This document shows positions 1-7,257 of a stretch of DNA of 32,313 nucleotides, piece after piece (position 1 is the first letter of the stretch; the number at the start of each line of letters is the position of its first letter). Where the stretch lies: positions 1-32,313 of IMG/VR virus record IMGVR_UViG_3300006924_000087; one strand, given 5' to 3'. The notes beneath the pieces are model-generated. The model worked only from the letters and a program-made list of their open reading frames with translations. It was not told the DNA's origin and searched no databases. This DNA is from a virus. The translations under genes and the position numbers were made by a program.

Positions 1-125
1 TCGGCTCTGATCTTACGCTCAATGTCTGCTTTCGCTTGTGCGTGTTCTAAAGTGAATGACTCAATGCCCAGATTAAGTATATCAGGCACTAATTTCATCA
101 AATCTGCGTCTGTACTAAATGCCAT
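1..125 (-). CDS. Head-tail adaptor protein, N-terminal part (runs off left end)
   Basis: Reads from an ATG at 125 for 41 codons and is still open at base 1; the protein begins MAFSTDADLMKLVPDILNLG. A GGTGAT stretch four bases upstream can serve as ribosome binding site. It lies 5 bp after the basic protein gene, where tailed phages place head-tail connector genes. The C-terminal fragment at the right end of the window (32107-32313) is probably the rest of the same gene, because it is followed by gp10-like and tail genes. Direct end-to-end joining gives a stop, so some bases must be missing if this is right. Function is inferred from position. Confidence 0.6.
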   Translation of the reverse strand, partial: MAFSTDADLMKLVPDILNLGIESFTLEHAQAKADIERKIRA

Positions 126-130
126 CTATA

Positions 131-418
131 TCACCATTTTACGCGGTCTGCCCAATATGCCGCTGATGCGGTTTTATCTTTGCGACCTTTTGCTATTTCT
201 TTAGCGAAACGCGCTTTGAATGATCTACGCTTTGCCTTATCAGCTTCGCTTTCGCCTTTCCTTGGTGGCTTATTATCTGCGCCCTGCTGCCCGAACCTTA
301 TCAGCTTCACCTTGTCGCCTTCTTTAGCGAGTACAGCGTGACTCTTGGTAGGGTGCTTGCTAGTTCTCTTAGGCTTGTTGTAGCCCTCGAATCTTTCGCC
401 TCGATACGTAATAGCCAT
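131..418 (-). CDS. Small basic conserved phage protein (95 aa)
   Basis: The start at 418 (MAITYRGERFEGYNKPKR) is chosen because GGAG lies 5 bp upstream. An in-frame extension to 604 would run back through the capsid gene and its terminator. The protein is very rich in Lys and Arg and ends SAAYWADRVKW. From memory, proteins with the same KSHAVLAKEG, IRFGQQG and AAYWA-VKW blocks are common in marine phages, but I know no assigned function. Its place between the major capsid gene and the head-tail adaptor suggests a virion or head-maturation role. It is separated from the capsid gene by a terminator-like hairpin. Confidence 0.7.
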   Translation of the reverse strand: MAITYRGERFEGYNKPKRTSKHPTKSHAVLAKEGDKVKLIRFGQQGADNKPPRKGESEADKAKRRSFKARFAKEIAKGRKDKTASAAYWADRVKW

Positions 419-429
419 AATATCTCCAA

Positions 430-463
430 AATAAAACCCCACCCCCCGAAAGGGGCAGGGATT
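430..463 (-). terminator. Terminator-like hairpin after the capsid gene
   Basis: On the minus strand a C-rich arm and a G-rich arm flank a TTTC loop (core CCCCTTTCGGGG), followed by TTTTATTTT. It starts 11 bp after the capsid stop. A terminator here would favour capsid protein over downstream head-tail and tail products, with readthrough feeding those genes. The stem has mismatches outside the 4-bp core. Confidence 0.6.
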
Positions 464-473
464 ATTGTCACTC

Positions 474-1307
474 TTACAGAGCAGCGTCAGCAGTGATCTT
501 AACGCCGAAGTCGTCATCAAGCTCTGCAACACCGTAAACGGCAGTAGCATTAAGCTCGAAGGCGCGTAGAGAAGCATCGCGCTGAGTTTCGATGTTGAAG
601 TCACGCTTCATAGCGATGGCAAGAGCTTCTGGTGCAAATACGCAACCAATAGCGTCATCGTTGCCGTCAACAGATACGTTAGCTGATTCATATACGTCGA
701 TGCCAGCGATAGTTCCGACATAGCCGTTGATCATTGCTGCGTTCTGAGCGTCACCACCGTTCGGGTTAGCGAAGGTGTTAGTCAGGTTAGCTTTGATCTG
801 GTAGGCTTGGAATGGATGCAATACAGCAGCCAGATTTCCAGTTACCTTGTTAGCTCGCAGAGTAGCCTGAGCTTTGAACAAGTCAGATACAGCGATTTCA
901 GTGCCAGCGCCGCCAAGTCCTGAGCTAAAGCCAGTGAACAGAGCGATTAGGTCAGTGTCAATCTTAGTAGCGATTGCGTTACCCAGAACAGTTCCCAGCT
1001 CAACAGCAGGGTTGCCAGCACCCATAGCAGCGAGATCAGTCAAAACAACCTGTGCGCCTACTTCGCCAACAGTTACAGAAACTGAGCTAGTAGAAACAGT
1101 GGTTGAAGACATATCTGTGCCTTCGGTTAGATCAGCAGCGGCGATTGCTGGGTACTTAGGAACCTGAACGGTCTTGCCAGCTTCGTTGCCAATGTTGTAC
1201 TGAGTAACCAAGCCCATCATTAGGGATTGCTCTTCAGCAGTGAAACGAGCCTGAGCGATAATATTCGCAAACAGGTCGTCAAGAGTTGTACTAGTAGTTG
1301 CAGCCAT
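474..1307 (-). CDS. Major capsid protein (HK97-fold type, 277 aa)
   Basis: Forms the icosahedral shell. The protein begins MAATTSTTLDDLFANII, has a long Ala/Thr/Val-rich body with the P-domain-like stretch VPKYPAIAAADLTEGTD, and ends DDFGVKITADAAL. Length and composition fit small HK97-fold coat proteins with no long delta domain, and a separate scaffold gene lies directly upstream. GAGG lies 9 bp before the ATG at 1307. The gene sits between the scaffold and a terminator-like hairpin, as is usual for abundant coat genes. Family assignment rests on composition and gene order; no residue-level fold motif can be proven by eye. Confidence 0.85.
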   Translation of the reverse strand: MAATTSTTLDDLFANIIAQARFTAEEQSLMMGLVTQYNIGNEAGKTVQVPKYPAIAAADLTEGTDMSSTTVSTSSVSVTVGEVGAQVVLTDLAAMGAGNPAVELGTVLGNAIATKIDTDLIALFTGFSSGLGGAGTEIAVSDLFKAQATLRANKVTGNLAAVLHPFQAYQIKANLTNTFANPNGGDAQNAAMINGYVGTIAGIDVYESANVSVDGNDDAIGCVFAPEALAIAMKRDFNIETQRDASLRAFELNATAVYGVAELDDDFGVKITADAAL

Positions 1308-1340
1308 TGTGCATTACCTCAATGTTTAAAGTTAAAAAGA

Positions 1341-2003
1341 TTATTTGTTGGCTTTCATTAGGGCGCGGTAAGCCTCGCGACCACCGTTATTCCAATTCTC
1401 AACCATTTCAACCGCAGTCAAAGGCTTCTGCGTAGAGCCGCCAGCGTTACCCTGACTACCTGTGCCGCCTTTACTGGCTCGCACAAAATGAGGGTTTGCT
1501 GTAAGAAATTCGCCTACCATCTCATTGACAGTAAGCAGTTCACCGCTGTCATTGTAACGCGGCGTACCATTGTTGTCTAATACCTCAACTGTGCCATCTT
1601 CAGCTAGTCGAGTTTGGTTTCGCAGCAGGGCAGATACTTGCTCTGGATTGACAGCATTATTGGAACTAGCAGTTTGCAATAGCGCACCATCGATAAGAGT
1701 TTTTTGCAGTTTGCTTTTGTAGCTTTCAATCTCAGCATCTTTCTTTTCTACAGTCTGCTTCAGGATTGTCTCAAACTCCCCGCGCTCTTTGAGCTTGTCT
1801 TGCTCGATCTGTTCTTTCTGAGATAACAATTGTTTAGCTTCTTCTAAGTCAATACCAGATAGCTTTTTCTCAAACTTGCGCTGCTCACGCGCTAGGCGTT
1901 TAGCCACAACATCTTCTAGCTCTGCCTGTGTGAATGTTTTAGTTTCTTCATGCTGAATGTCATCTAGGTTTTCTTCTGTGTTTTCCACGATATCTTCGCT
2001 CAT
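1341..2003 (-). CDS. Capsid scaffold protein (220 aa)
   Basis: Assembly scaffold that should be lost from mature heads. The N-terminus is acidic (MSEDIVENTEENLDDIQHEE). Residues about 30-115 are charged and predicted coiled coil (KFEKKLSGIDLEEAKQLLSQ and onward), followed by a Gly/Ser linker (GGTGSQGNAGG) and a short basic C-terminal region of the type that contacts coat protein. I start at 2003 rather than the longer in-frame start at 2066: the extra 21 residues are basic and unlike a scaffold, and they would use up the divergent promoter region. It lies directly before the coat gene, 33 bp away. Confidence 0.8.
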   Translation of the reverse strand: MSEDIVENTEENLDDIQHEETKTFTQAELEDVVAKRLAREQRKFEKKLSGIDLEEAKQLLSQKEQIEQDKLKERGEFETILKQTVEKKDAEIESYKSKLQKTLIDGALLQTASSNNAVNPEQVSALLRNQTRLAEDGTVEVLDNNGTPRYNDSGELLTVNEMVGEFLTANPHFVRASKGGTGSQGNAGGSTQKPLTAVEMVENWNNGGREAYRALMKANK

Positions 2004-2081
2004 GTAACGATGCCTCAAATAGAGTTTGGTGAGTCTCGATTTTAGCATATAAACTTTTTTGCTCAAATATCATCTAAAGTG

Positions 2082-2110
2082 TTGACATTAATGTAAACAA
2101 CAGGCATTAT
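2082..2110 (+). promoter_or_regulatory. Promoter A with operator-like dyad, drives the plus-strand gene pair
   Basis: TTGACA (2082-2087), 17-nt spacer, CATTAT (2105-2110). The -35 box is part of the quasi-palindrome TTGACATTAATGTAAA. Six bases after the -10 comes ACATTCAAAAAACAA, which should be the transcript 5' end. The same arrangement recurs at 15240-15268 and 9638-9666 on the minus strand. The gene at 2145 begins 34 bp after the -10. Confidence 0.85.
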
Positions 2111-2144
2111 TCTCCTACATTCAAAAAACAAAGGGTTAAACGAC

Positions 2145-2366
2145 ATGAAAAAATTACAGGCTGGCAAAACTTATCGCGGTAGATTTATTTCAAACTATGA
2201 CAGCACATTTGAAGTAACGGTTACACGCCGAACAGCTAAAACAGTATTTTTCAACCATCCAAATACTTGTGAGCCAAAAAAAGCTAAAATTCATGAATAC
2301 AATGATTGCGAATACTTCATGCCGTTTGGAAACTACTCAATGTCGCCAACAGTAGACGCTGCATAA
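2145..2366 (+). CDS. Small conserved phage/plasmid protein, plus strand (73 aa)
   Basis: Begins MKKLQAGKTYRGRFISNYDS and ends FGNYSMSPTVDAA. From memory this resembles a small protein found on many phages and plasmids, with an AGKTY start, a middle VxxRTAKTV block and a GxYSMAP end; I know no proven function. The likely fold is a small beta-barrel, judging by alternating hydrophobic residues (FEVTVTRRTAKTVFF). It is the first gene of a two-gene plus-strand unit set against an otherwise minus-strand genome. It is driven by promoter A, and AGGG lies 9 bp before the ATG. An early, host-directed role is inferred only. Confidence 0.8.
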   Translation: MKKLQAGKTYRGRFISNYDSTFEVTVTRRTAKTVFFNHPNTCEPKKAKIHEYNDCEYFMPFGNYSMSPTVDAA

Positions 2367-2373
2367 TTCAACC

Positions 2374-2389
2374 GCCCCCGAAAGGGGGC
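2374..2389 (+). terminator. GCCCCCGAAAGGGGGC hairpin between the two plus-strand genes
   Basis: Perfect 6-bp GC stem closed by a GAAA tetraloop, 7 bp after the stop of the upstream gene. There is no T-run on the plus strand, so it may act as an mRNA-stabilising or attenuating hairpin rather than a full terminator. Near-identical hairpins occur at 13583-13600 and 15030-15047, with a shorter form at 444-455. Confidence 0.6.
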
Positions 2390-2408
2390 TACCCTCGGAG
2401 GTAATAAA

Positions 2409-2612
2409 ATGCTTACAATGAAAAAGGTCAATAAAGCGATTCAAGAGATAGAGGCTGGATGGGAGCTATACAAAGGTGAGGGTTATTTTTACTGGATACA
2501 CCCAACAGATATTAGCTACACCGATTGCCCATCAATCCCTGTCTACAAACTGAATGACTTCACCTTAGACCGATGGATTGAAGAATTTAACAACAGATAT
2601 AATACCTATTGA
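2409..2612 (+). CDS. Small conserved protein, plus strand (67 aa)
   Basis: Begins MLTMKKVNKAIQEIEAGWEL; a perfect GGAGG sits 7 bp before the ATG at 2409. The stretch IEAGWELYKGEGYFYWIHP, with an aromatic-rich centre, resembles small plasmid and phage proteins that often neighbour homologues of the previous gene; function is unknown to me. It is the second gene of the plus-strand unit and is closed by a strong terminator at 2631-2660. The pairing of these two genes under their own regulated promoter suggests a transferable accessory cassette. Confidence 0.75.
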   Translation: MLTMKKVNKAIQEIEAGWELYKGEGYFYWIHPTDISYTDCPSIPVYKLNDFTLDRWIEEFNNRYNTY

Positions 2613-2630
2613 TTTTTCCCCCAAGACTTT

Positions 2631-2660
2631 AGCCCAGCTTATTTAGTGGGCTTTTTTTTC
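2631..2660 (+). terminator. Rho-independent terminator of the plus-strand pair
   Basis: AGCCCA (2631-2636) pairs with TGGGCT (2647-2652) across a 10-nt loop and runs into an eight-T tract, then TTC repeats. It ends the plus-strand unit just before the convergent MuF gene. The same AGCCCA/TGGGCT arms are used in the minus-strand terminator at 15279-15303. Confidence 0.9.
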
Positions 2661-2683
2661 TTCTTCTTTTTACCGTATGCCAT
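2639..2683 (-). CDS. Candidate 14-residue lysine-rich peptide gene
   Basis: The open frame from ATG 2683 to TAA 2639 encodes MAYGKKKKKKKPTK. A GAGGAA sequence lies 6 bp upstream, inside the end of the MuF gene, whose stop is at 2685-2687. The seven Lys codons are the complement of the T-run of the plus-strand terminator, so the A-rich tract may simply be that terminator. The good ribosome binding site and immediate position after MuF make translation possible. It could bind nucleic acid by charge. Low confidence. Confidence 0.35.
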   Translation of the reverse strand: MAYGKKKKKKKPTK

Positions 2684-2684
2684 G

Positions 2685-3566
2685 TTATTCCTCGTCAAAT
2701 ACTGGTCGCCAATGATGACGGCAGTTATAGCCGCCTCTTACTATGTAAGGGTCGCCAGATGATTTACCTTTCCAACTACCCGCCCAAGTGTCTGCAATCT
2801 CTTCTTCAGTGAACACCTGTCCTGCGTGTTCGCGGCAGAAAGGTCTGCTGTCCCTGATGACATCGCCGTAGTATTTCCATTTAGTCGCACCGCTTTGCTT
2901 GCCAATAGCAGTGTTAATTGATGCATCAAACTGCATCAAACTGTCTTGCGCATATACAGTTGCATATCGCCGCAGGTTATTACCCGACCTATCTCTGGCA
3001 AACTTAGTGCGTAATTGCTCGGCAGCTTCCTTGGCTGCAGTAGGCGATCCACTGTTTACAATATCCACTAGCCGTTGGGCTTCCACATCGTCGCTCTGGA
3101 TATACACGCCGTTGATTGTCTGGCGCAGGTTCTTGACCGTATCGTTAAACGATCTGCCTGTCAGAGTAGACTGATAAACTTCGTTAGCAAGTACATCGAG
3201 ATATTCGTTGGCAACAGACTCGAAGCCTTGAAATGATAGACGCTGCAACTGGTTAATCACCGTAGAATCTAACTTGGTGAAGTCGCCATAAGTTGACAGC
3301 ATATCCTGAGCCTCTACTGCGACCTGTCCATATTCCCGAACAACAGAATCAACAGCAGTCAAATAGTCTTGCTCCATGGCCTCACGTAATTGCGGCCTAG
3401 CAGCAATAGCCCATTCAGTATCGAACAGGTTGCCGTTCTCTAGTGGCGCACCAGACATAACACCCGCTACACGCTCCTCTAAGGCTGTTAGAGCCTCTGA
3501 AAGCCTACGCTGATGGTCATCTGCCAGCCTGTCGAGAATCTCGTCATATTGCGATTCTGTAGGCAT
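2685..3566 (-). CDS. MuF-like head morphogenesis protein (293 aa)
   Basis: Minor head protein of the SPP1 gp7 / Mu gpF type, which works with the portal in head assembly and possibly DNA ejection. The C-terminal third carries the hallmark segment: WKYYGDVIRDSRPFCREHAG followed by GGYNCRHHWRPVF at the end (Cys/His at the usual MuF positions). The N-terminal 170 residues are mainly helical and charged. The ATG at 3566 overlaps the portal stop (TAATG), so translation is probably coupled. The length is typical of a short stand-alone MuF with no fused toxin or peptidase. Confidence 0.85.
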   Translation of the reverse strand: MPTESQYDEILDRLADDHQRRLSEALTALEERVAGVMSGAPLENGNLFDTEWAIAARPQLREAMEQDYLTAVDSVVREYGQVAVEAQDMLSTYGDFTKLDSTVINQLQRLSFQGFESVANEYLDVLANEVYQSTLTGRSFNDTVKNLRQTINGVYIQSDDVEAQRLVDIVNSGSPTAAKEAAEQLRTKFARDRSGNNLRRYATVYAQDSLMQFDASINTAIGKQSGATKWKYYGDVIRDSRPFCREHAGQVFTEEEIADTWAGSWKGKSSGDPYIVRGGYNCRHHWRPVFDEE

Positions 3567-4948
3567 TATTCAGCCTCTTCGTTGAACTGCCCTATAACTT
3601 GTGTGCCTTGGTCGATTTCAAGGTGCGATTTAGCCAGCTTTTCATCGTCTAGCACTAGGTCGGCGATCTGCTTGTCTATCTCTTGCGATAGAGTTACAGA
3701 CTTAACGCCGGTCGCTCGCATCTGCTGCAAGAATATTAGCTCCTTGTCGTAGTCGCGAATATCGAAGCTGTCAGGGTAGAATATTTCAACATCTGGGGTC
3801 AGCTCTTGATAATCGCACCAAAAGTTCCAGATTTGCTCTTCAGCTAATTCTAATATGTCGGCCTTCTCAGCCAGCTTCGCGTTAAGCATTTGAAACTCAG
3901 TCTGCATTGCTACACCAGACTGCGTGATTGCCTCTGTGCCGCGTACTGCGCCCATATGAGCCATGCGATTGATATATTCGATCTTGTCGTTGATAGACGC
4001 TCTAACGCTATCTAGGTTCTGACCGCTGGGCTGTAAAATATAGGGCTTCATGCCAGCTTCCATATCGTCAGGCATATTGATCACCGAACCAGCACCTGCA
4101 CTTGCGTCAGTCTCGTATGACTTAACTAAAGTGGGGTGGTTACTGATACGAATAAGCTGCTCGATCTCTGAAAGCTCTTGATAGATAGCTCGTTGCATAT
4201 ACGCAACATCTGATAGGTCGCTAATACCGATACCGCGAACTACTGATCTCTGAGCAGGCAGGAAAACAGCAGGGATGCGACCAAGCACATTGTCCATAAC
4301 TTCAATCTGCCGATCCATTTCATTAATGCTTTCCCAAAGCTCAACAGAGTCTTTGCGCCAGATACGATAATAAACACGCTTTTCAGTGTCGCTGATTTCT
4401 TCTATAGATTCGCGAACTTTAAGATAGCAAAGCTCATACCGACCAGAAGGCATACGTTCATATTCCCAGTCAAATACATTTTCTGGGGTGAACATAGTCA
4501 CATAAGGTCGAATGTCCTGCCCTAGCTCTTCGGCTTTAGTTCTGGCATTAGACTGAGGCTTATCAACAACAATCCAGACGTTGCCGTAAACGCTAGCCCA
4601 GATATTAGCTTCACGCATAAAGGCATTAAATCCGCGACCATCAAGATCAGCGTCTTTAAGGAATGGTTCTAGTGCATAGTTGCCAGCGGCAGAGTTAAAG
4701 CTGCGCACTGGGGGCTGTCGCCATAAGAAACTGCTGTAGATGTGGACAATGTTCTTGCTGTGGTTGTCCATCGGGGTTAGATCGAGTCGTCTGCTATACT
4801 CGTCTTTATCTTCATTGACGTAGCGCGTCAGATATGCGCCATCGCGGTAATCTTCACCACCCATATAACTGCGCAGGTAAAACTCCCAGCGGTATTTGTT
4901 ATTATCATATTCTGGGTGCGTGTATTCTAAGTCTTTGCTATAAGCCAT
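3566..4948 (-). CDS. Portal protein (460 aa)
   Basis: Ring at the special vertex through which DNA enters. It resembles the DUF4055 group of portals: N-terminal YxxRWEFYLRSYMGGEDYRD, followed by a head-protein-like block around LDLTPMDNHSKNIVHIYSSF, then a long alpha-helical stem and crown region in the C-terminal half. The length fits. I take ATG 4948, which overlaps the TerL stop (TAATG); a GTG at 4957 is the alternative. It lies between TerL and MuF, the standard order. Confidence 0.85.
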   Translation of the reverse strand: MAYSKDLEYTHPEYDNNKYRWEFYLRSYMGGEDYRDGAYLTRYVNEDKDEYSRRLDLTPMDNHSKNIVHIYSSFLWRQPPVRSFNSAAGNYALEPFLKDADLDGRGFNAFMREANIWASVYGNVWIVVDKPQSNARTKAEELGQDIRPYVTMFTPENVFDWEYERMPSGRYELCYLKVRESIEEISDTEKRVYYRIWRKDSVELWESINEMDRQIEVMDNVLGRIPAVFLPAQRSVVRGIGISDLSDVAYMQRAIYQELSEIEQLIRISNHPTLVKSYETDASAGAGSVINMPDDMEAGMKPYILQPSGQNLDSVRASINDKIEYINRMAHMGAVRGTEAITQSGVAMQTEFQMLNAKLAEKADILELAEEQIWNFWCDYQELTPDVEIFYPDSFDIRDYDKELIFLQQMRATGVKSVTLSQEIDKQIADLVLDDEKLAKSHLEIDQGTQVIGQFNEEAE

Positions 4949-6159
4949 TAGCTCCACCGTCTTGGTTGTTCTACAACGCGTTCTGTGCGTACTGGGAATA
5001 GATACTCTACCAGATAGCCGAGCGCATCATTCATGTGGTCAAAACCATCTTTATTAGGAATACTTGTTCCCTCTTTGTAGGTCTGACGCTCTAAAGATTC
5101 AATCGTCTGCTTGCATTTAGGGTCTATCAGCAACTTCCGCTGACCATCACTAGACAGCAATCGGGAATTGACCGCATTTATTCTGTCCCTAACCAGTGCG
5201 TGTCTGGTCTTAGCCTTTACCTCAAAACCCGCGTTCTGAAGTATGCTCAAATCGGTTCTACCGCCTGCGCTAGTTTTTCTTTGTCTTGACGCGGGGTCGG
5301 GGTAGATGATAACACGTTTGTCAGGATATCGCGCTTTCAATTCTTGCGCCATTTCATCAGTGTTACTGCCCCACATTACAACCTCATCAATCGCCAACAA
5401 TGTGTCGTGATGCCTAACGCAAACAACCGCACTCATTGGGTCAAGGTTAAAGTCCATTCCAACGTGCAGTGTATGGTGGTCTGCCTCGATCTTACCAACA
5501 GATTCTTCTCGATTAAAGCCGTAGTAAATGATGCCGCTGTAGTTTACAAACTGGGCTTCATACTCTTGCTTGAACGTGCGCTCATCTAAATCTTGTCTGG
5601 CTTGCTCGATCTCTTCTGGGGGAACATTGCCGCCTTGGATAGTCGTGTATTGAAAGCTATGCCAGTCATCATCACCATCAAGCCCTTTGCTATACAAGTC
5701 ATAGAAATGGTTGCGACCTTTAGGCGTACCGATAAACAGAGCAGAGCCTAGCCTGTCAGATAGCGATGGTCTGATTACCTCATACCAAGCCTCTGGGCGC
5801 ATATCTGCAAACTCATCAAGCACCACAAAGTCTAACGCTCGCCCTCGCAGGTTGTTTGGCTTCTCTGCTCCCTTCAGGCTGATAGTGCTGCCGTTTATCA
5901 GGCGCATAGTCAGGCTGCTTTCGTTTGTCTTGGTTAGGTACTCAGGGGGAATGGTATGAATGAGCATATCCCAAGCAATCTCTTTAGCAGAGCCGTAGGT
6001 CGGTGCTACATACCAGCAGTTCTTATTCTTACCTGATGTGGCTGCTCGCAGTATCTCGCCAGTGCTAAGGAATGTCTTGCCGAATCGCCGCCCAGCAACA
6101 ACGCTACGGAAACGGCTAGTGCTACAAAATATCTCACTCTGCGGCAGGGTCAATTGCAC
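4948..6159 (-). CDS. terL: Terminase large subunit (403 aa)
   Basis: Packaging motor ATPase and headful/cos nuclease. Walker A is GRRFGKT at residues 23-29 and Walker B is FVVLDEF with D115-E116; the coupling segment GTPKGRN is at about 144-150. The RNase H-like nuclease half has a first acidic residue in GMDFNLDP (D236), a middle DE at about 258-259 and a final D in DHMNDALGY (about 374-381). The start is a GTG at 6159 that overlaps the TerS end by 26 bp. It is complete at the short end of the size range. The motif order supports a TerL of the Terminase_6/RNase H kind. Confidence 0.93.
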   Translation of the reverse strand: MQLTLPQSEIFCSTSRFRSVVAGRRFGKTFLSTGEILRAATSGKNKNCWYVAPTYGSAKEIAWDMLIHTIPPEYLTKTNESSLTMRLINGSTISLKGAEKPNNLRGRALDFVVLDEFADMRPEAWYEVIRPSLSDRLGSALFIGTPKGRNHFYDLYSKGLDGDDDWHSFQYTTIQGGNVPPEEIEQARQDLDERTFKQEYEAQFVNYSGIIYYGFNREESVGKIEADHHTLHVGMDFNLDPMSAVVCVRHHDTLLAIDEVVMWGSNTDEMAQELKARYPDKRVIIYPDPASRQRKTSAGGRTDLSILQNAGFEVKAKTRHALVRDRINAVNSRLLSSDGQRKLLIDPKCKQTIESLERQTYKEGTSIPNKDGFDHMNDALGYLVEYLFPVRTERVVEQPRRWS

Positions 6160-6514
6160 GATGGTCTACCACTATATTAATTGGGGGAATCTCTTGCGCT
6201 TCTGCCTCGTTTTCTCTCCAGCCAGCCTGCGTTTTGAGGTAAAAAATATTCGCAGAGACATTACCGGCTTTTGCCAGTTGGATAAGATTCGATCCCATCC
6301 CTGCTATCTGATTGACTCGCCCCTTTTTATAAGCCTCAGAAACTTCAGGCTGTCTTTTCTCTAAAGCTCGCAAAGTGTTCTCGCAGATGCCAAAGTAATC
6401 AGCAACCTGTGCCTTATTTAATACAGACGCAAGGGCTTTTAGCTCAATTATCTGCTCTGGCGTTAGCTCAACAGGTGGTCGCCCACCCCCATCGCCTTGG
6501 TTGCCTTGTTTCAT
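6134..6514 (-). CDS. terS: Terminase small subunit (126 aa)
   Basis: DNA-recognition subunit of the packaging terminase. The start at 6514 (MKQGNQGDGGGRPPVELTPE) makes an ATGA overlap with the dioxygenase stop; a longer frame to 6613 would read through that gene. After a Gly-rich lead comes a helix-turn-helix-like segment (NKAQVADYFGICENTLRALE, residues about 33-52), then a helical oligomerisation region and C-terminal tail. The phrase FYLKTQAGWRE near the end is typical of TerS proteins of this class. It is translationally coupled to TerL. Confidence 0.85.
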   Translation of the reverse strand: MKQGNQGDGGGRPPVELTPEQIIELKALASVLNKAQVADYFGICENTLRALEKRQPEVSEAYKKGRVNQIAGMGSNLIQLAKAGNVSANIFYLKTQAGWRENEAEAQEIPPINIVVDHRAIDPAAE

Positions 6515-7257
6515 GCGTTTATAAATGCCTGTAATGGGTAAAAAACTAAACTGTTTCTGTAGCCGCCATCGTGCGTTGGCAATATCGGGGTTACGCCATG
6601 CACGTTGCGCCATGCTGGATATACAAGGATTGAATTATCGCACTGGTCGATAGTTGCATTGTAATCAGGTACGCAGAGATTGCCGCCAGTGCTGTTCTTG
6701 CGCTTAGTGATAATCACGTTGACAGTTTCTTTGATGTTGGCTGTGTCTCGATGAAAAGGTGCGCTTATATTGTAGTTGCTAATAGATGAAGTGAACATGC
6801 TGCCGACTTTCCACTTGTCATCTATGCCGTCGAATATCTCTTTTTGTCTAGCATATTGCTCTGGCAGATGCTCCGCAATCAGCTTCTCTGACTCTCTCGC
6901 CAACAGTATCATAGCTTTGATGAAGTTATGCGCTGACTTCTTTTGATGAACTGAAGATATACTGGGGTAAGGCCTCCTCATGTGCGGCTTTGGCGGCACA
7001 CCACCGATGATACAACTAAACTGCTCTACGCCTGAAGCTCTGACCATAGCAGTCTTTGGCACGTTGTCGCTTCGTAGCTCATGGTTAGCCAGATTAGCCA
7101 GCTTGCAAGCCTTATCAGGCATTTGCTTGATGAAAAATCCTATAGGCTTTCCGTCTTGCAGAAAGATGCAATCTTCTGTAACAGTAGGCTTTATATCTCC
7201 GCATACATCGCCGACAGATATTTCATGTTCAACCTGCGTTAACTCAATAGTTTTCAT
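6511..7257 (-). CDS. TET/JBP-like 2OG-Fe(II) dioxygenase (248 aa)
   Basis: Predicted Fe(II)/2-oxoglutarate oxygenase of the TET/JBP DNA-base-oxidising group. Iron ligands: H169 and D171 in APFHRDTANI, and H220 in WRNVHGVTPI; R234 in GGYRNSLVFY is the likely 2OG carboxylate ligand. The HRDxxN followed by VNVIITKRK closely matches the HRD-N-VxxTLTR layout of animal TETs, and the GGNLCVPDYNATID segment fits the JBP-type core. Residues 1-150 form an N-terminal half without a clear match. It is joined by ATGA overlaps to the ParB-like gene before it and TerS after it. Likely substrate is 5-methyl-pyrimidine in phage DNA; no methyltransferase is seen in the window. Oxidation of another substrate is possible. 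Confidence 0.8.
   Translation of the reverse strand: MKTIELTQVEHEISVGDVCGDIKPTVTEDCIFLQDGKPIGFFIKQMPDKACKLANLANHELRSDNVPKTAMVRASGVEQFSCIIGGVPPKPHMRRPYPSISSVHQKKSAHNFIKAMILLARESEKLIAEHLPEQYARQKEIFDGIDDKWKVGSMFTSSISNYNISAPFHRDTANIKETVNVIITKRKNSTGGNLCVPDYNATIDQCDNSILVYPAWRNVHGVTPILPTHDGGYRNSLVFYPLQAFINA

Noticed and set aside
131-604. Long 157-aa frame covering the end of the capsid gene
   Set aside because: The extra N-terminal part lies in the capsid gene and the terminator; the internal ATG at 418 has a good GGAG site.
874-1167. Plus-strand frames inside capsid, fibre, tape measure and tip genes
   Set aside because: They are antisense shadows of strongly supported genes, Ser/Pro-rich without motifs or ribosome binding sites.
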